Shown: positions 1-35,734 of the stretch, in pieces
Numbering within the stretch: the stretch's first letter is position 1
How the letters are laid out: each line of letters opens with the position of its first letter
NCBI GenBank assembly: GCA_037074705.1
Contig: CM073596.1
Span: 24,960,001 to 25,024,000 of the forward strand
DNA: 64,000 nt
Direction: 5' to 3'
DNA from: Zhengitettix transpicula
Taxonomy: Eukaryota; Arthropoda; Insecta; Orthoptera; Tetrigidae
Notes under the pieces: model-generated
The model's database searches: none
The model's input: only the letters and a program-made list of their open reading frames with translations
Told to the model about the DNA's origin: nothing
Program-made: the position numbers and the translations under genes

Positions 1-486
1 AACAGGATTCTTATAATAAAATGTAGAATGAATGTATACACTTTCCTAAGCAAGTTGATCAAATGTTTTCATTTAGATAATTGGCAGTTAATTTTAATTT
101 TCATGTATCAATACTAAAATAATGGATTTTTTTAATTTGTAGATCTGAATTTTAAAAACAACATACATCAATTCAGAAAACATGGTACAAGAATGCGCTG
201 AACAAAACTGAATGCATTGAGCTATTGCTGGAGTATAGTTAAACAAATTTATTTATAAATACCACTAAATAATTGTAACAAAATACTTAAAACATAATAT
301 AACAAATAACAACAAATGTACAATTCCATAGAGGACAACTTAAAACAATATTGTGCAGACAATTCTTATGGATACAGTACTATAAAAAATATTTATAATT
401 ACAGGATTATATGTGTAACATTTGTGTCATTCATATTAAACTGCAATTTAAAAACCAAGATATTCAACACAACCATAACTGAAGCA
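1..486. other. IMPDH 3' flank
   Basis: AT-rich sequence downstream of the IMPDH stop codon. On the minus strand it holds a likely poly(A) signal. I see no exon of any other gene here. In particular there is no POLQ polymerase-domain exon and no clear poly(T) run on the plus strand that would mark the tail of a retroposed mRNA. Confidence 0.6.
248..253 (-). terminator. candidate poly(A) signal of IMPDH
   Basis: TTTATT on the plus strand reads AATAAA on the minus strand, about 235 bases past the IMPDH stop codon. Such hexamers are common in AT-rich DNA, so position relative to the gene is the main support. Confidence 0.4.
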
Positions 487-2046
487 TTAGAAGAGCCTCT
501 TTTCATAAGAAAACAAACCATGGACATTCCCCTCTGCCTGAGCACATGGTGTCCGTCTTTCAAATTTCAACTCTCCTGAATACATCATTGAACGGAGCAA
601 GGACAAACTTCTGGCACCTATATCTTGGCAGCTGTGACGCAGTCCACTTTGCAAGTATGGCAAGAACAATAGTACAGATCCTTTGTCAACTATGGAACCA
701 CTCACTCCTTGCGCAACCTTCAGCTTGTCAGAGTCGCTGTGGAAGTAACGATCCAGGGCAGCTCCCTTTGCATCCTTGCGGTCCATTGCTTCCAAACTGC
801 CCATTCCCCTATATTTTTTCAGTCTCACTCCATCAGCAAAGAAGTACTCTCCTGGAGCCTCTGAGGTGCCAGCCAGCAGAGACCCCATCATAACAGTTGA
901 AGCACCTAGAGAGAGGCCCTTAGTTATGTGTCCAACAGACTGAATGCCACCATCTGCAATGACCGGGACACCAAACCGTCTGGCATACTCGGCAACTTTG
1001 TACACTGCAGTACCCTGTGGTCTGCCAACAGCCATTACTTCTTGAGTAATGCATATAGATCCACTACCCATTCCCACCCTCAGTCCATCAACTCCGGCAT
1101 CAATTAAATTTTTAGCTTGAGCAGCTGTCACTACATTTCCTCCTATGACTTGAAGATCTGGATACTGTTGTTTCACATGTCGAATCATGTTAATTTGGTA
1201 TATAGAATTTCCTTGGGAAGAATCAATAAGCACAACATCTACTCCAGCTTGAACAAGTTGGGCAAGACGGTACTTATCATCTTCCCTTGTGCCTATGGCA
1301 GCACCAACTAACAGTTGCTTGTTTTCATCTTTCGAAGCATTTGGATAGTTCCGAGACTTCTTCAAATCAGTACGGGCAATAAGGGCAACAAGTTCACCAT
1401 TGTCATTTATGATAGGAAGTTTACCCTTCTTGGAGCTCTCCAAGATATGATTGGCCTCTTCTAAAGTAACACCTGACTTGGCAGTCACCAAATGTTCCAA
1501 CTTTGTCATCACACTATCCAATCTAAGACCATTCCCATCTGTGTCTTTCAGGAAGTCAATGTCCCTGGAAGTTACAATACCCACCAGTTTGCCCCCTAGT
1601 TTTCCATTCTCTGTTACTGGGATGCCACAAAACCCATGCTCCTTCTTGACATGGAGTACATCACTCACAGAATGCTTAGGACTCAAAACAACAGGGTCTC
1701 GTATGAAACCCTGCTTGTACTTCTTAACCTTGTGCACCTCATTAGCCTGGTATTCCACAGTGCAGTTGTGATGTATTACACCAATGCCCCCGCAAAGAGC
1801 CATTGCTATAGCCATGTCAGACTCGGTCACGGTGTCCATGGGTGACGAGACTAGAGGTGTCTTGAGGGTTATTTTCTTGGTGAGGGCGGACGTTAGGTCC
1901 ACTTGTTCTGCGGTAAAATCGATGAAGCCGGGTAAAATGATGAAGTCGTCGTAGGTCAGTCCGTCGCCGTTGGTGAACAGCTGAGCTCCAGTAAGACCGT
2001 CTTCGGGGACGTAACCTGTACCGCCGCAAATCAAGTAATCGGCCAT
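487..2046 (-). CDS. IMPDH: inosine-5'-monophosphate dehydrogenase, single-exon gene
   Basis: Oxidises IMP to XMP with NAD+, the rate-limiting step of guanine nucleotide synthesis, in the cytosol as a tetramer or octamer. The 519-residue product matches animal IMPDH end to end. It starts MADYLI, has a paired CBS (Bateman) module at roughly residues 110-230, the catalytic loop [12 protein letters not shown] with the nucleophilic cysteine near residue 332, the YRGMGS phosphate-binding segment, and ends SYEKRLF. An in-frame ATG lies 13 codons upstream, at 2085, but MADYLI is the conserved animal start, so 2046 was chosen. There is no stop, frameshift or intron in 1.56 kb, although every other gene in the window has introns and vertebrate IMPDH genes have many. 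This suggests an expressed retrogene or complete intron loss. The next gene upstream on the same strand is POLQ. Confidence 0.95.
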   Translation of the reverse strand: MADYLICGGTGYVPEDGLTGAQLFTNGDGLTYDDFIILPGFIDFTAEQVDLTSALTKKITLKTPLVSSPMDTVTESDMAIAMALCGGIGVIHHNCTVEYQANEVHKVKKYKQGFIRDPVVLSPKHSVSDVLHVKKEHGFCGIPVTENGKLGGKLVGIVTSRDIDFLKDTDGNGLRLDSVMTKLEHLVTAKSGVTLEEANHILESSKKGKLPIINDNGELVALIARTDLKKSRNYPNASKDENKQLLVGAAIGTREDDKYRLAQLVQAGVDVVLIDSSQGNSIYQINMIRHVKQQYPDLQVIGGNVVTAAQAKNLIDAGVDGLRVGMGSGSICITQEVMAVGRPQGTAVYKVAEYARRFGVPVIADGGIQSVGHITKGLSLGASTVMMGSLLAGTSEAPGEYFFADGVRLKKYRGMGSLEAMDRKDAKGAALDRYFHSDSDKLKVAQGVSGSIVDKGSVLLFLPYLQSGLRHSCQDIGARSLSLLRSMMYSGELKFERRTPCAQAEGNVHGLFSYEKRLF

Positions 2047-3969
2047 CGTAAGTACGGAGCCGCTGTCAGAATTAACCATCCACACGTGCTCTCACCGAAG
2101 ACTACTCTTATCTTTCTAAAAAAATGTCTAAAGAAATTCAAGCAGAAAACCTCTGTACAACACCCCAAATGTACAATTCGACTAAGTTTTTTAGTATTTT
2201 TATAGCAATAGGGTGAGCACACTTAACCTATACTCAACACACGGCGGAAATAGTCGGCACACGCTGAGTCTGGCAAGAGATGATAAGCGATACAACATCC
2301 ACAGTATCTTTGATGACAACCCACTATATATATATAGCTTTTATTACATTGTATGTAACAATAATTTCTTAAGCTGACTAAATGGTGGATTTCTGGAAAG
2401 ACAAATACAGACTTGGTACAAGCGTTGTTATTTATTCTTATTCTCAATACAAGTCAATTTTTTGCGGACTTTTAGTTACTTTAACGCGCTGATGTTTTGC
2501 ACCTTGTGTATACATAAACTCGTTGTTGCGAGTAGTACCTTCTGCGAATTCTAAAATATAAATTTGACTTGGATGTTAGTTAGCTTTTTTAACTGATGCA
2601 AAATGAATAAAAGTGTAGTAATTGTAGCCAGATTCAACAATAATTTGGGAGAATATGCTGATTTACTGTTATCATAATACGTTTATTTCCACTACGCGCT
2701 ACAAAACATAATTTTGATATACTTGACAATCTGTGGCACTGATTTACGTAGCCATTACAAATCACAACAAAATGATATCTAAATTTTCTTGTATTTTTAC
2801 TTTCATTAATATCCTAATATATTACCAATAAACAATATGCATAAAAATTGTATTTTGTTACCTATAACTCATATTCTTTCATATTCGTGGCTAATAACAT
2901 AGTTGCCCTTATTCTGCCAGATTAAAGTGGTTTAGTTTGGTTACGAAATACTAGTATTTATAGTGGATCTAATATCAGCAAAGTTAGTAGTATTGTAAGC
3001 AGGAATAGTGTGTTCAGAGTCTACTAGGTTTATTCAAAGAAAAGACATATCCAAACTTTTAAAACATGTGACTGACAAATGTAAATAACAGCTTTTAAGA
3101 GTAACATAGATAAGCAAATGTGAGACTGATAGCTGAAATAAATAAATTCATCTGTCAGTTGCTTATTTGTTTCATAAAGCATAAGCACCTTTAACCTGTA
3201 TTAACTGATTCCCTAATTTGTCTCACTCAAATGCAATAAGCATTTTAAAATTAATATAGATGCAGTAATATTGGTAGTCGAGTCACTAAATTAAAAAAAG
3301 GCAAATATGTGGAGTATTATAAATATTGTTATATAGGGAATGGTAATTATAAATAAAAAAAACTATATCCAAATCATTGTATTGATTCATTTGCTCCAGA
3401 ATTTATTATGAAATTGAATATTTAGTCATCTGTACATTTGCATTAATAGATGTTTCATCTACAAGAAGTTTAAAGTGGGTTCAATTTGTAACTGGGTATA
3501 ACTAAATCCACATGAAAGAAGAAAATTGCTCCAAAATATTTTGCCCATACAAATTTGGTCAAATATGAAACACATTTATTATTCTTGCTTTGCTAAATGG
3601 CAATGCCTTCGTTTCTTAAGTTTTATTAAAAATGAAACAACCTGAAGAGATGATGGACCACTAAAAGTGAAAATTTATTTTAAAATGTACTTTCCAATTT
3701 CTTTTTTTTTCACTGTCTACAGATTCTTGTGAATCATGAATATACATGTATTTATTTTATTACCTATTATAAGTGATTTCTTTAATTTGACTTTTAGAAT
3801 AATTGTGTTATATTTAACTAAAATAAGTAGTTTTTTTTAAAAAAAACAAATTTGATCTATTAATTTCCATAGACCATGAATATGTTATTGGAAATGTTAA
3901 TGGGTTTCCAACTCCACCTGATTGGAAACCCAAGAACATTTCCATTATATTACAACTGAATATACTTAC
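2047..3969. other. spacer between IMPDH and the last visible POLQ exon
   Basis: Contains the IMPDH promoter and 5' flank next to 2046, then AT-rich DNA. I looked on the minus strand for further POLQ exons (end of the helicase domain, central region, A-family polymerase) and found none. A 54-base hairpin at 3890-3943 is listed separately. Confidence 0.6.
3890..3943. repeat. perfect-looking hairpin, 54 bp
   Basis: The arms GGAAATGTT-aa-TGGGTTTCCA and TGGAAACCCA-ag-AACATTTCC are inverted copies around a short centre. It starts about 27 bases into the intron that follows POLQ exon 13. The inner arm (TGGGTTTCCA / TGGAAACCCA, then AGAACA) recurs at the ends of the foldback at 5030-5183, so both look like members of one short non-autonomous element family. 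Confidence 0.6.
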
Positions 3970-17284
<13,315 letters not shown>

Positions 17285-18506
17285 GGTACAAGATTAATCT
17301 AAACAACTAATTAATTCCTTATATATCCTATAAAAACGAACCATGATACACTGTATTTAATATATTTGACTGACTCTTCATAACATTTTCTTGAAAGTTC
17401 GTGGGTAGACGTCACATGTTATCATTTTAAAATATAAATACATTGCGCTCAACGACCTCGTCCAATCAGAACACATGAGAGTATTAACAACGAAAGATAA
17501 ATGTGTAATACAGAAATAACCAAAGATATTTAAAAATGAACTTGAATTTGAATAAACAAATAGCATCGACAAAATTTTTCCGCACTATGCTTATCTGCTC
17601 AATTAAATATTTTACACTCAGTTTTTTTAGCACTTAGTAGTTATAATACCTGAACAGTCATTTAGAAAATATAAATAGTCCATTCTATCAATTTGTACAT
17701 TTTAAAACATAGAGTTAGATAAAGTCATGTAGTTCACACTCAAAATTATGAAATATGTTTTCGTGTAGATTATTATTAATTGTAGAAAAAACAAAAAAAA
17801 GAGCTATGAATTCTGGAAAACACGAAATTAATTGACCAGTAATTATTGTAATCAGTCCGGAAATGATTGGAAGAATAAATAAGGTGTTTTTAAAGCAATA
17901 AAGAATCTATTGCAAACGATCTTTTGATTATGAAATAAATTACAGAACTAAAAAAGTGTACTGGAATGAAAGATAGAAATAGTACTCTCGAAATCAAAGA
18001 ATGGGTATTTGGGAATGCTATCAAATAATTTTGAAAATGATTTGGATGGATAAAACAAAAAGACGACCCGAATATAGTCTGAAACAAATCAAAATTAATA
18101 TAGAAGTATTGGAAAATTAGAAATGGAAGGATAGGGTGACTGGGAGAAGTGTGTGCGACAAATTCTAAAAGATTCGTTTCTAAACAATGCCGAAAGGATA
18201 TTATCACACTGAAAAAACTTATTTAAGACAAATTATTAACGAAATTGTGGGAATTATGTGTAAAGAAGGAAAATAAATTGAAGATTTTAATTAATTAAAT
18301 TATTTTAGGCGAAGTCCGAAGTCGTGGTAATGCAAAGATGTTTAAGCGTATAATGAAAAAAGTACTAGTAGAATATCTTCTGCAAAACAAACATCAAGGT
18401 TTTGCTATGGTTAGAAAGCTCTGTATCGCTATTAAATTTTAGCAAGTTTGACTTCTATTATATTGGAGAATTCATTTTACATAGTATTTAACAAAATCTT
18501 TCAACA
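17285..18506. promoter_or_regulatory. divergent spacer between POLQ and CDC5L
   Basis: A 1.2 kb interval between the two start codons, which face away from each other. It must hold both promoters and both 5' UTRs, and could be one bidirectional promoter. I recognise no TATA box or specific binding site with confidence. No coding sequence seen. Confidence 0.55.
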
Positions 18507-29235
<10,729 letters not shown>

Positions 29236-29547
29236 CCAAAATACTTATAATTTTGGCCATCTTTAAGTTCTCTACCAACCTGTTAATGTACAAAACCGTT
29301 TTATTTGATACACAAATGTAATTTTTATTAAAATTATTGAAGCCTTTGACTCAATGTGGGACTATTCAAAATTTTCCCCAAATACTATTTGCATGGAATA
29401 TAGTTGGGTATGAAATACTATATTCAAAAGACAATGCTTGTAACAACAAAACAAACATTTCACAAAGACTAACATGTAATTGTGTTTTATGACACTGAGT
29501 GCATTTTTAAATTGATTGATTTTCTTCTTGGGAATGAAGTTACTACA

Positions 29548-29561
29548 AATAAAGGAATAAA
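29548..29561 (+). terminator. candidate poly(A) signals of CDC5L
   Basis: Two AATAAA hexamers, at 29548-29553 and 29556-29561, about 315 bases past the CDC5L stop codon. Confidence 0.45.
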
Positions 29562-30149
29562 ATGAAAGAAATAGAGATTATCAGGTCTCATGACGGTTTT
29601 AGTGTATTTGCCATGTGAATTATGAAGCAATTAATTAGTTTTTCAAGCCAGGCAACAAATTTGCATTAACGCTAACTACTATATAAAAAATTAATTGGGA
29701 ACAAATATACTCTGTTTTGTAGTAATTTAAAAATATATATAACTTTTAAATCAAACAATGTAACTGTACATTTTATGTTTTCACCCAAGTAAGTTAATTA
29801 TAAGTATAAATGAACTTATCACATTTATTTCTTCAATCAAATATGAATGGTCAACCGAGGACGATTAAAATATTAATGTAATAAAAAAATTAATACTAAT
29901 GGAATGAAGTGAAGTAGACACATTCTATTTCAGCAAATACAACATTTCACAGTGCTTCATATCGAGAAGTGGCTCAGTCACAAATGAATTAATCTACATT
30001 TGGTGTATTAGATACACTCTGGAAAGCATTTCACTCTCCGGTTCATAAAATTTGGCTACAATAAAAGTTATATGATTTTCATATTATTTATTACAATTTT
30101 TATATGAACACGTGTACAATTTCAAAACTTTTAACTCCAGAAATACATA

Positions 30150-30155
30150 TTTATT
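30150..30155 (-). terminator. candidate poly(A) signal of UBXN11
   Basis: TTTATT on the plus strand (AATAAA on the minus strand), about 95 bases past the UBXN11 stop codon. Confidence 0.4.
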
Positions 30156-30247
30156 CTTTGCACCAATTTTTTTTGGTGAAAGTTTGTAATGGATAAGGTC
30201 ACAAACATATGGACAACTATTAAAGTAAGAGAAATTTTGTAACTTTC

Positions 30248-33200
30248 TCACAATACTTTCTGAAGAGTTAAGACAGAGTTCAAATTCAGTCCGTACTGTC
30301 TTAGAGTCTTCTCACAATCTGATAGGATGATGGGTTTGGGGAAAAAGTACCTGGCAACTATAGTGTAGTTCTGTGTTCCCATTCCGGAGGAGATCATAGC
30401 TTCATTCAACAACTGTCTGAGGTTCCCCACAGACTCCTGAGGACTAATTTTGACCATGAAGACAAGCTGACCTGCAAAATAAGTGCTTATCACATGTTCT
30501 GAATGTATAATTTACAGAAGTACTTCTTTTTAATTATAATATTTGAAAATGTGTGTCATTGTATTAATAATCTACTATACTATACAAATTATATCAAACC
30601 AATACACAGTAAAAAATTTGAATCCCTATTGTCTAGAAACTAAGTTACTGGGAGAGTTATAGAGGTTTAAAGAATAGCACAGTGATCGGTGAGAACAATT
30701 ATTCATTTTATAATCAAACTACAGCTCTTACTTTTGTGGAGTTTTCTAATCTAGTTATTAAGCAGCATGACAATTGTTATTTAGTTTCACTTACCATCAA
30801 AATACCGTATTCGAAGAGATACAGAGTCTTTTCCACTCTTCACAGCTTCTGAAAGTATATTTTGTACTCGAATCGCCATATCGCAAGAGTCCTGGAAAAA
30901 TGTAATTTATTACCATTTCTATGTAATACTCTATTTTTTCAAAGTTACACATAATTTTCTTTTTTACCTTGAGCAGTTCTTCTATTTCAGCCCTCACTGT
31001 TATGAGCTTCCCATTCCTTATGATCACTTGTGGCAATTTTTTTAACAGCTGTTGGGTTGTTAATTTTGTCAGCCGTTCCTCTATAGTTCGTTTCACTTTC
31101 TCCTTCTCAGCATCTTCTTCAACCAGAAGTTTCATTTCAGGAGACCATCCAAGTTGGAAGTTATCGAAATGGTGTTTGTGCTCAAAATTTCCTTGGTTAC
31201 ACAAATTTTGCCAAAAGTATTTTTCATTACTGATCAAATTATCTAATTTTTCGCAATTGGAATAACTATAATCATCACAGCTGTACTCGGTGGTGGGAAG
31301 TATAATTTCTTCTAAATTGGAATTGAACTCAGATTTGTAGTGCCGGACAGAACCTGTAATTTCCTTAAAAATATTTTTGTTTGGTGTGGATTCATGGTCA
31401 ATAATGTTTTGTATCTTATCACCTGTCAAATTGTCTCGCTCAGCATCAAGTTTAGAAGAACTACTCTTCACTGATGACACATTGGTGTGCATGAGGCTTG
31501 CCCGCCTAACATTGGGCAAAATTTTTGGCAAGGAAGAATTACGTATGACATTTGTTTTCAAATTTCTCTGGGTGTTTGATTGACTACCTACTTTCTTCTT
31601 TTTCTTCCTGCAACTTTGCTCAGATGGAACTTTATGAGATTTTAAATTGTGTTTACTTTGAGAACATTCTACTTTCTTCTGATCAGAAGTCTTCAATTCA
31701 ATATTTTTCAAATCTTTTCCAGAACATAGGCCTGTCACATAATCCACCAGAAATTTTTCCGCCTTCTGAGCTTCATCATCAGAGCTACATGCACTTGAGA
31801 AGTTGTCTATCTCTTCGAAAAATGAAGTAGACTTGGATGACTTACAATGGTCTAAGTCACGGGGTTTACTGCCTAAACGATATCCATGGCCACTGAAAGC
31901 CACCCAACTCTTTTCTTTTTCAGGGAATGGCACTGTGTGTTTGTCTACTACCTAAAATGAATTAAGTATCCTGAATTAGAATGCTCCCTTAGTGGTATAT
32001 ATATAATACAAGTTAAAATCATTTAATAAATTATCAAAATAATTTATTATGGAGGAATTTTAGCAACACTAAATAGGTGACTTAAATACTCGCATTATAA
32101 TCAGGGAAAATTGTAATATAACTGGCTACCATTAAAGCACATAATTTCCAAATATTTCCAACCACACAGAAAAATAATTTTTGAATATTATTACCTGAAA
32201 AGCAACTCCATCAGGGTATCTTTCCTGTAATTCTGAAGGATAGTATCCGTCAATCACATCCAGAAGGAATTCCTGTGTTAAAGGCTCAGAGTACTTCCGG
32301 AAGGGGCCTGAGAATAAAACCATTCCATTGGCGTACAAGGTTAGAGGCACACTCTCAGGACTCTGTATACACATATGGACAAATGGGTTAGTTTTTTTCC
32401 CCAACAAATAAATCCTTTCCACACTGTAACTATACCACACCTTAAATGTAGCACCCTCATTTGTGTAACAAATTTTAGGTTCCCCTTCAATAATATTCAG
32501 TTCATTGAGCCTTTTCAACAGCAGATCAAAATTGACATCCTGAGTAGCCATTGTGTCATCAACTTTCACTGGAATGTCCCTAAACATAAATTACATTTTA
32601 ATTATTATTTGTAATAAGATGCAGTTGAATAAATGTGAAAAGTAATATAACAAAATGAGAACCTACGTAAAAGTTTTGGATGGATCCATGCTTCCTGAGC
32701 CATCATCACCAACCCACACTAGACCATAGTCTGCCAGAAAACTCTGCAAATATTTGTTTATATGAAATTTAGTTTTTTGTATTATTAATGTCACTATACA
32801 TTGAATAATAGTTTTTTTTTAAAAAAAACTGATAGTAACAATTAAATTTAACCACACATGCTAATTATGAATTTTTAAGTGATTTAATATGTTTACTCAA
32901 TTGCAATTGAGTAATTCAGTGATGGCTTACTGTGATTTTGTTGCTCTTATTTCATTTATAACATTTTCTCGGTATCTGTGTGATTTGGAGGTTATATTTA
33001 TTCATAAAAACTAAATAAGGAAATGGATAAAGTTTGAGGGTAGTGCATTTAAAAGTAATTCTGTTCCCAATTGCCACATTATTTTCCAGTTACTCATTTT
33101 CCAATTCCACTTATCCAATTGCTGTCTCAAAATTTCATCAACTTCAAAAATTACGTTCAAATAATGTTAGACAAAATTTTAATTTATATCTGATTATTTC

Positions 33201-34882
33201 ACCAATTTAAATTAAAGAAGCAGAGGCTATTCAAAGTCACACTTGATACATTTGGAAATCTAGGCTATATTATCGTCTCATTCAGAACATGATAAAATTT
33301 CAGTCCACAATTCAAAACAAAGGTTTCGAATAACAACTGATACTACACACAAGACAAGTCATTAGTTAAAAAACAAACATTCACCTCCATTTCGACAACT
33401 TGCTTGCGATATCTCAGACATGATTGCAAAAGGTGCTGATATTTACCACTCCAAACACTGTTTGACTTTTTAAAATCCAAATCTTTTTCTGGCTTTCTTT
33501 TTTCCAACTCTTCTACCTAGAAAAAAACATAAATCTACAATTGGTATATCCAAAACCTTCAACATGACTGTAGTCTGCCACCGTTACCTTCTCAAGCATA
33601 ACCTTCTGATATGAATGAACTAAGGATATTACAACATGGCATTGAAAAACAGGAGCTTTTCTATATTGACATAAAAATTAAATTTGCTTCTAAGAATTTG
33701 GCATAATATATTGACATTAAGTGTCACTTTACCTTTAATTATATTTTAACTCATTTCTGAATATATCATGATTATTATTAACAATATATAAATATTTTTC
33801 AAACTTCAGTATATATACTCATAAGTTCAGCACACTTATATTTCTTTGTGGTAAATTACCAGAGTTCAGAAGAGATGATCAATAAAAAATATATTAAACT
33901 CAAGAAAGATTTAGCTCTTAAAAGTATCATAGTTATGTACCACTTTTTACTAAAATGAGTTTCTGAAGTTGCCTCTGAAAGTCAGGTGAACAGCATTTTG
34001 GTAAACTGACCTTTAGCTTGAGCTCCAAAATTTCTTCCTCTCTCTCACTCACTTCAGCAATAGCTGTTTGTAGTTCTTTGGAAGTTTTTGATAACTGTTC
34101 TTCAGCCTTATAGAGGCGGCGTGTCATAAGAGTCAGCAGATCTGAATCAGCTGTTAACCACAGTGCTGTTATGTCGAGGAAGACATGTTCAACATCATTA
34201 TGATAATCATACTTTGACAAGCAAAGAATTTTAGGAATATAAGTTGCATCTATCAATTAAGAATGTAAAAAAATTACCATGGCCTGAATCCAAATTATCT
34301 ACAGCCTCAATTTTGTCTAGATACTTAGCAAAATTATGTGGGTTATCCAGCATGACTTTACCGTGCATGGAAGGAAATGTATTTTCGGACATCACAAATC
34401 CATTAGCCTAAAAAATAAAAATTTATCATTCAGTATATATTATTTATTCTATAAAAAAATATATAAGTAATTAAATAAATGATGTAATAGATGTATAGTA
34501 GTACAAAATTTTTTTAAACTTTAGTGCCTATATTTATAAATATGGCGTTTTCCAAGAAAGTAACACATTTATTCTAATATAGGTTCAGACAAACCAATTT
34601 CTTTAAACATATATCCATAAAAGCATTAAAAACTGAAAAAGGTTCACAATATTTTTCTAATTCAACTGATACAATTATCCACCAGAAATAAATTGAAAAG
34701 AGCTTGATTATAATTAAAGAAAAACATATTATTTTGGGATGAAAGGGAAAATAAGACGGGAGGGCAAGAATTTACATAGTTTGTGATGTAATGTTTTTAT
34801 TAACCTAAATAAAAACTTGCAAATAACATATATGAATGTGACATTCAAAACATAGACTACACATACATACATGTCTACATAA

Positions 34883-34946
<64 letters not shown>

Positions 34947-35066
34947 AATAGTGAGAATGTGACATTGTCCTTTCCATACCAATATATATATATATACAAT
35001 ATTAGGAGAATCCATTAAGGAACTAATTCACATTCAAACTTGGATAGTGAGGAAGGATAGAAATAA

Positions 35067-35097
<31 letters not shown>

Positions 35098-35734
35098 ATT
35101 GCAATATTGGTATGGAAAGGAAAAAGAGATAGGTTGTGGCATACCTGAAAGTGAAGTGCGGTGTCACCATAAGGAACTGAAGGTTGTTCTTCAAATTTTC
35201 GGAAGCTCTCAGCCTCCTTCTTCAGGAACATGTTTTAGACCATTCCGTGCACCGGCTGGTGCTACACCGTACTTCACTTTCAGGTAAGCCACAAGCTATC
35301 TGTCTTTTCTATATATACCAATATCACAATTATTTTTGACAATGTTTTATCCTTACTAATATTATATATTATACTGATATTTATATTTTCCTCTTCTCTA
35401 TTCTGTGCAGTCTTTGGAGGATCATTAGCAATTGTCTACATACATGATATTTTAGAAAGTATTTTGCTTTTGGTAATATGTTTTATCTTTGACCATTAAT
35501 AGGAACTAGGGAATGGATTCTCACCTGAATTTTCATCAGCATGAATTCTACAATGTTGTAATATAATATTCAGATAGAATGCAATTTTTTTCAGTCCATT
35601 ACATTATTTTGTCTATTAATAAACACAAATAATTTCTTATTCTTCTAAACTCAAAAATGCTTACATTTATGTCAGGAAAAAAATCATTTCGCCTTTTTAA
35701 ATTTTGATTTCCCGAATTTGGAGCTTCATTTTTC
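30248..35734 (-). CDS. UBXN11: UBX domain-containing protein 11 (SEP and UBX domains), first exon not found
   Basis: A p97-cofactor-type protein; the mammalian homologue (Socius) binds Rnd GTPases. Exons, 5' to 3': 35734-35665, 34407-34278, 34150-34011, 33516-33385, 32743-32667, 32579-32441, 32362-32195, 31951-30968, 30891-30795, 30471-30248. Phases agree throughout and give about 720 residues with the stop. Order of parts: a coiled coil (LMTRRLYKAEEQLSK), FLADYGLVWVG, a SEP domain (LTLYANGMVLFSGPFRKY through DGVAFQ), a long lysine/serine-rich insert, the linker LLKKLPQVIIRNGK, and a C-terminal UBX fold ending SVLTLQKVL. Human UBXN11 is about 520 residues; the difference is mostly the insert in exon 31951-30968. 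The first located exon starts in phase 2, so at least one 5' exon lies between 35735 and 37733. The gene faces PACRG head to head. Confidence 0.87.
34891..34943. repeat. (TA)n microsatellite
   Basis: About 26 TA dinucleotides in the intron between the first two located UBXN11 exons, a few bases from SINE-tail sequence (CTTTCCATACCAA at 34970-34982). Confidence 0.9.
34970..35097 (-). mobile_element. SINE tail fragments with (TA)n
   Basis: CTTTCCATACCAATATATA in plus orientation runs into a minus-strand copy of the SINE 3' tail (GGAGAATCCATTAAGGAAC, then CTTGGATAGTGAGGAAGGA), followed by (TA)n at 35072-35097. These are nested pieces of the same family in opposite orientations. Confidence 0.6.
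35100..35330. mobile_element. two SINE-like copies head to head, forming a foldback
   Basis: 35106-35262 is a minus-strand copy of the form seen at 8888-9048, including the CTGAAGA core and the CAGGTATGCC junction. 35263-35330 is a plus-strand piece with TACTTCACTTTCAGGTAAGC. The terminal arms (35137-35168 and about 35262-35293) are inverted copies with few mismatches, so the unit could fold into a long hairpin. It lies in a UBXN11 intron. Confidence 0.65.

Larger units (their letters stand above)
29236..30247. other. convergent 3' flanks of CDC5L and UBXN11
   Basis: The two stop codons face each other 1.0 kb apart. The interval should contain both 3' UTRs; poly(A) signals are listed separately. 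No repeat family or coding segment seen. Confidence 0.6.

Noticed and set aside
546..893. Plus-strand open frames across IMPDH (also 1451-1771)
   Set aside because: Antisense shadows of the IMPDH coding exon; no family resemblance.
34729..34999. Open frames rich in Tyr-Ile
   Set aside because: Translation of the (TA)n microsatellite.
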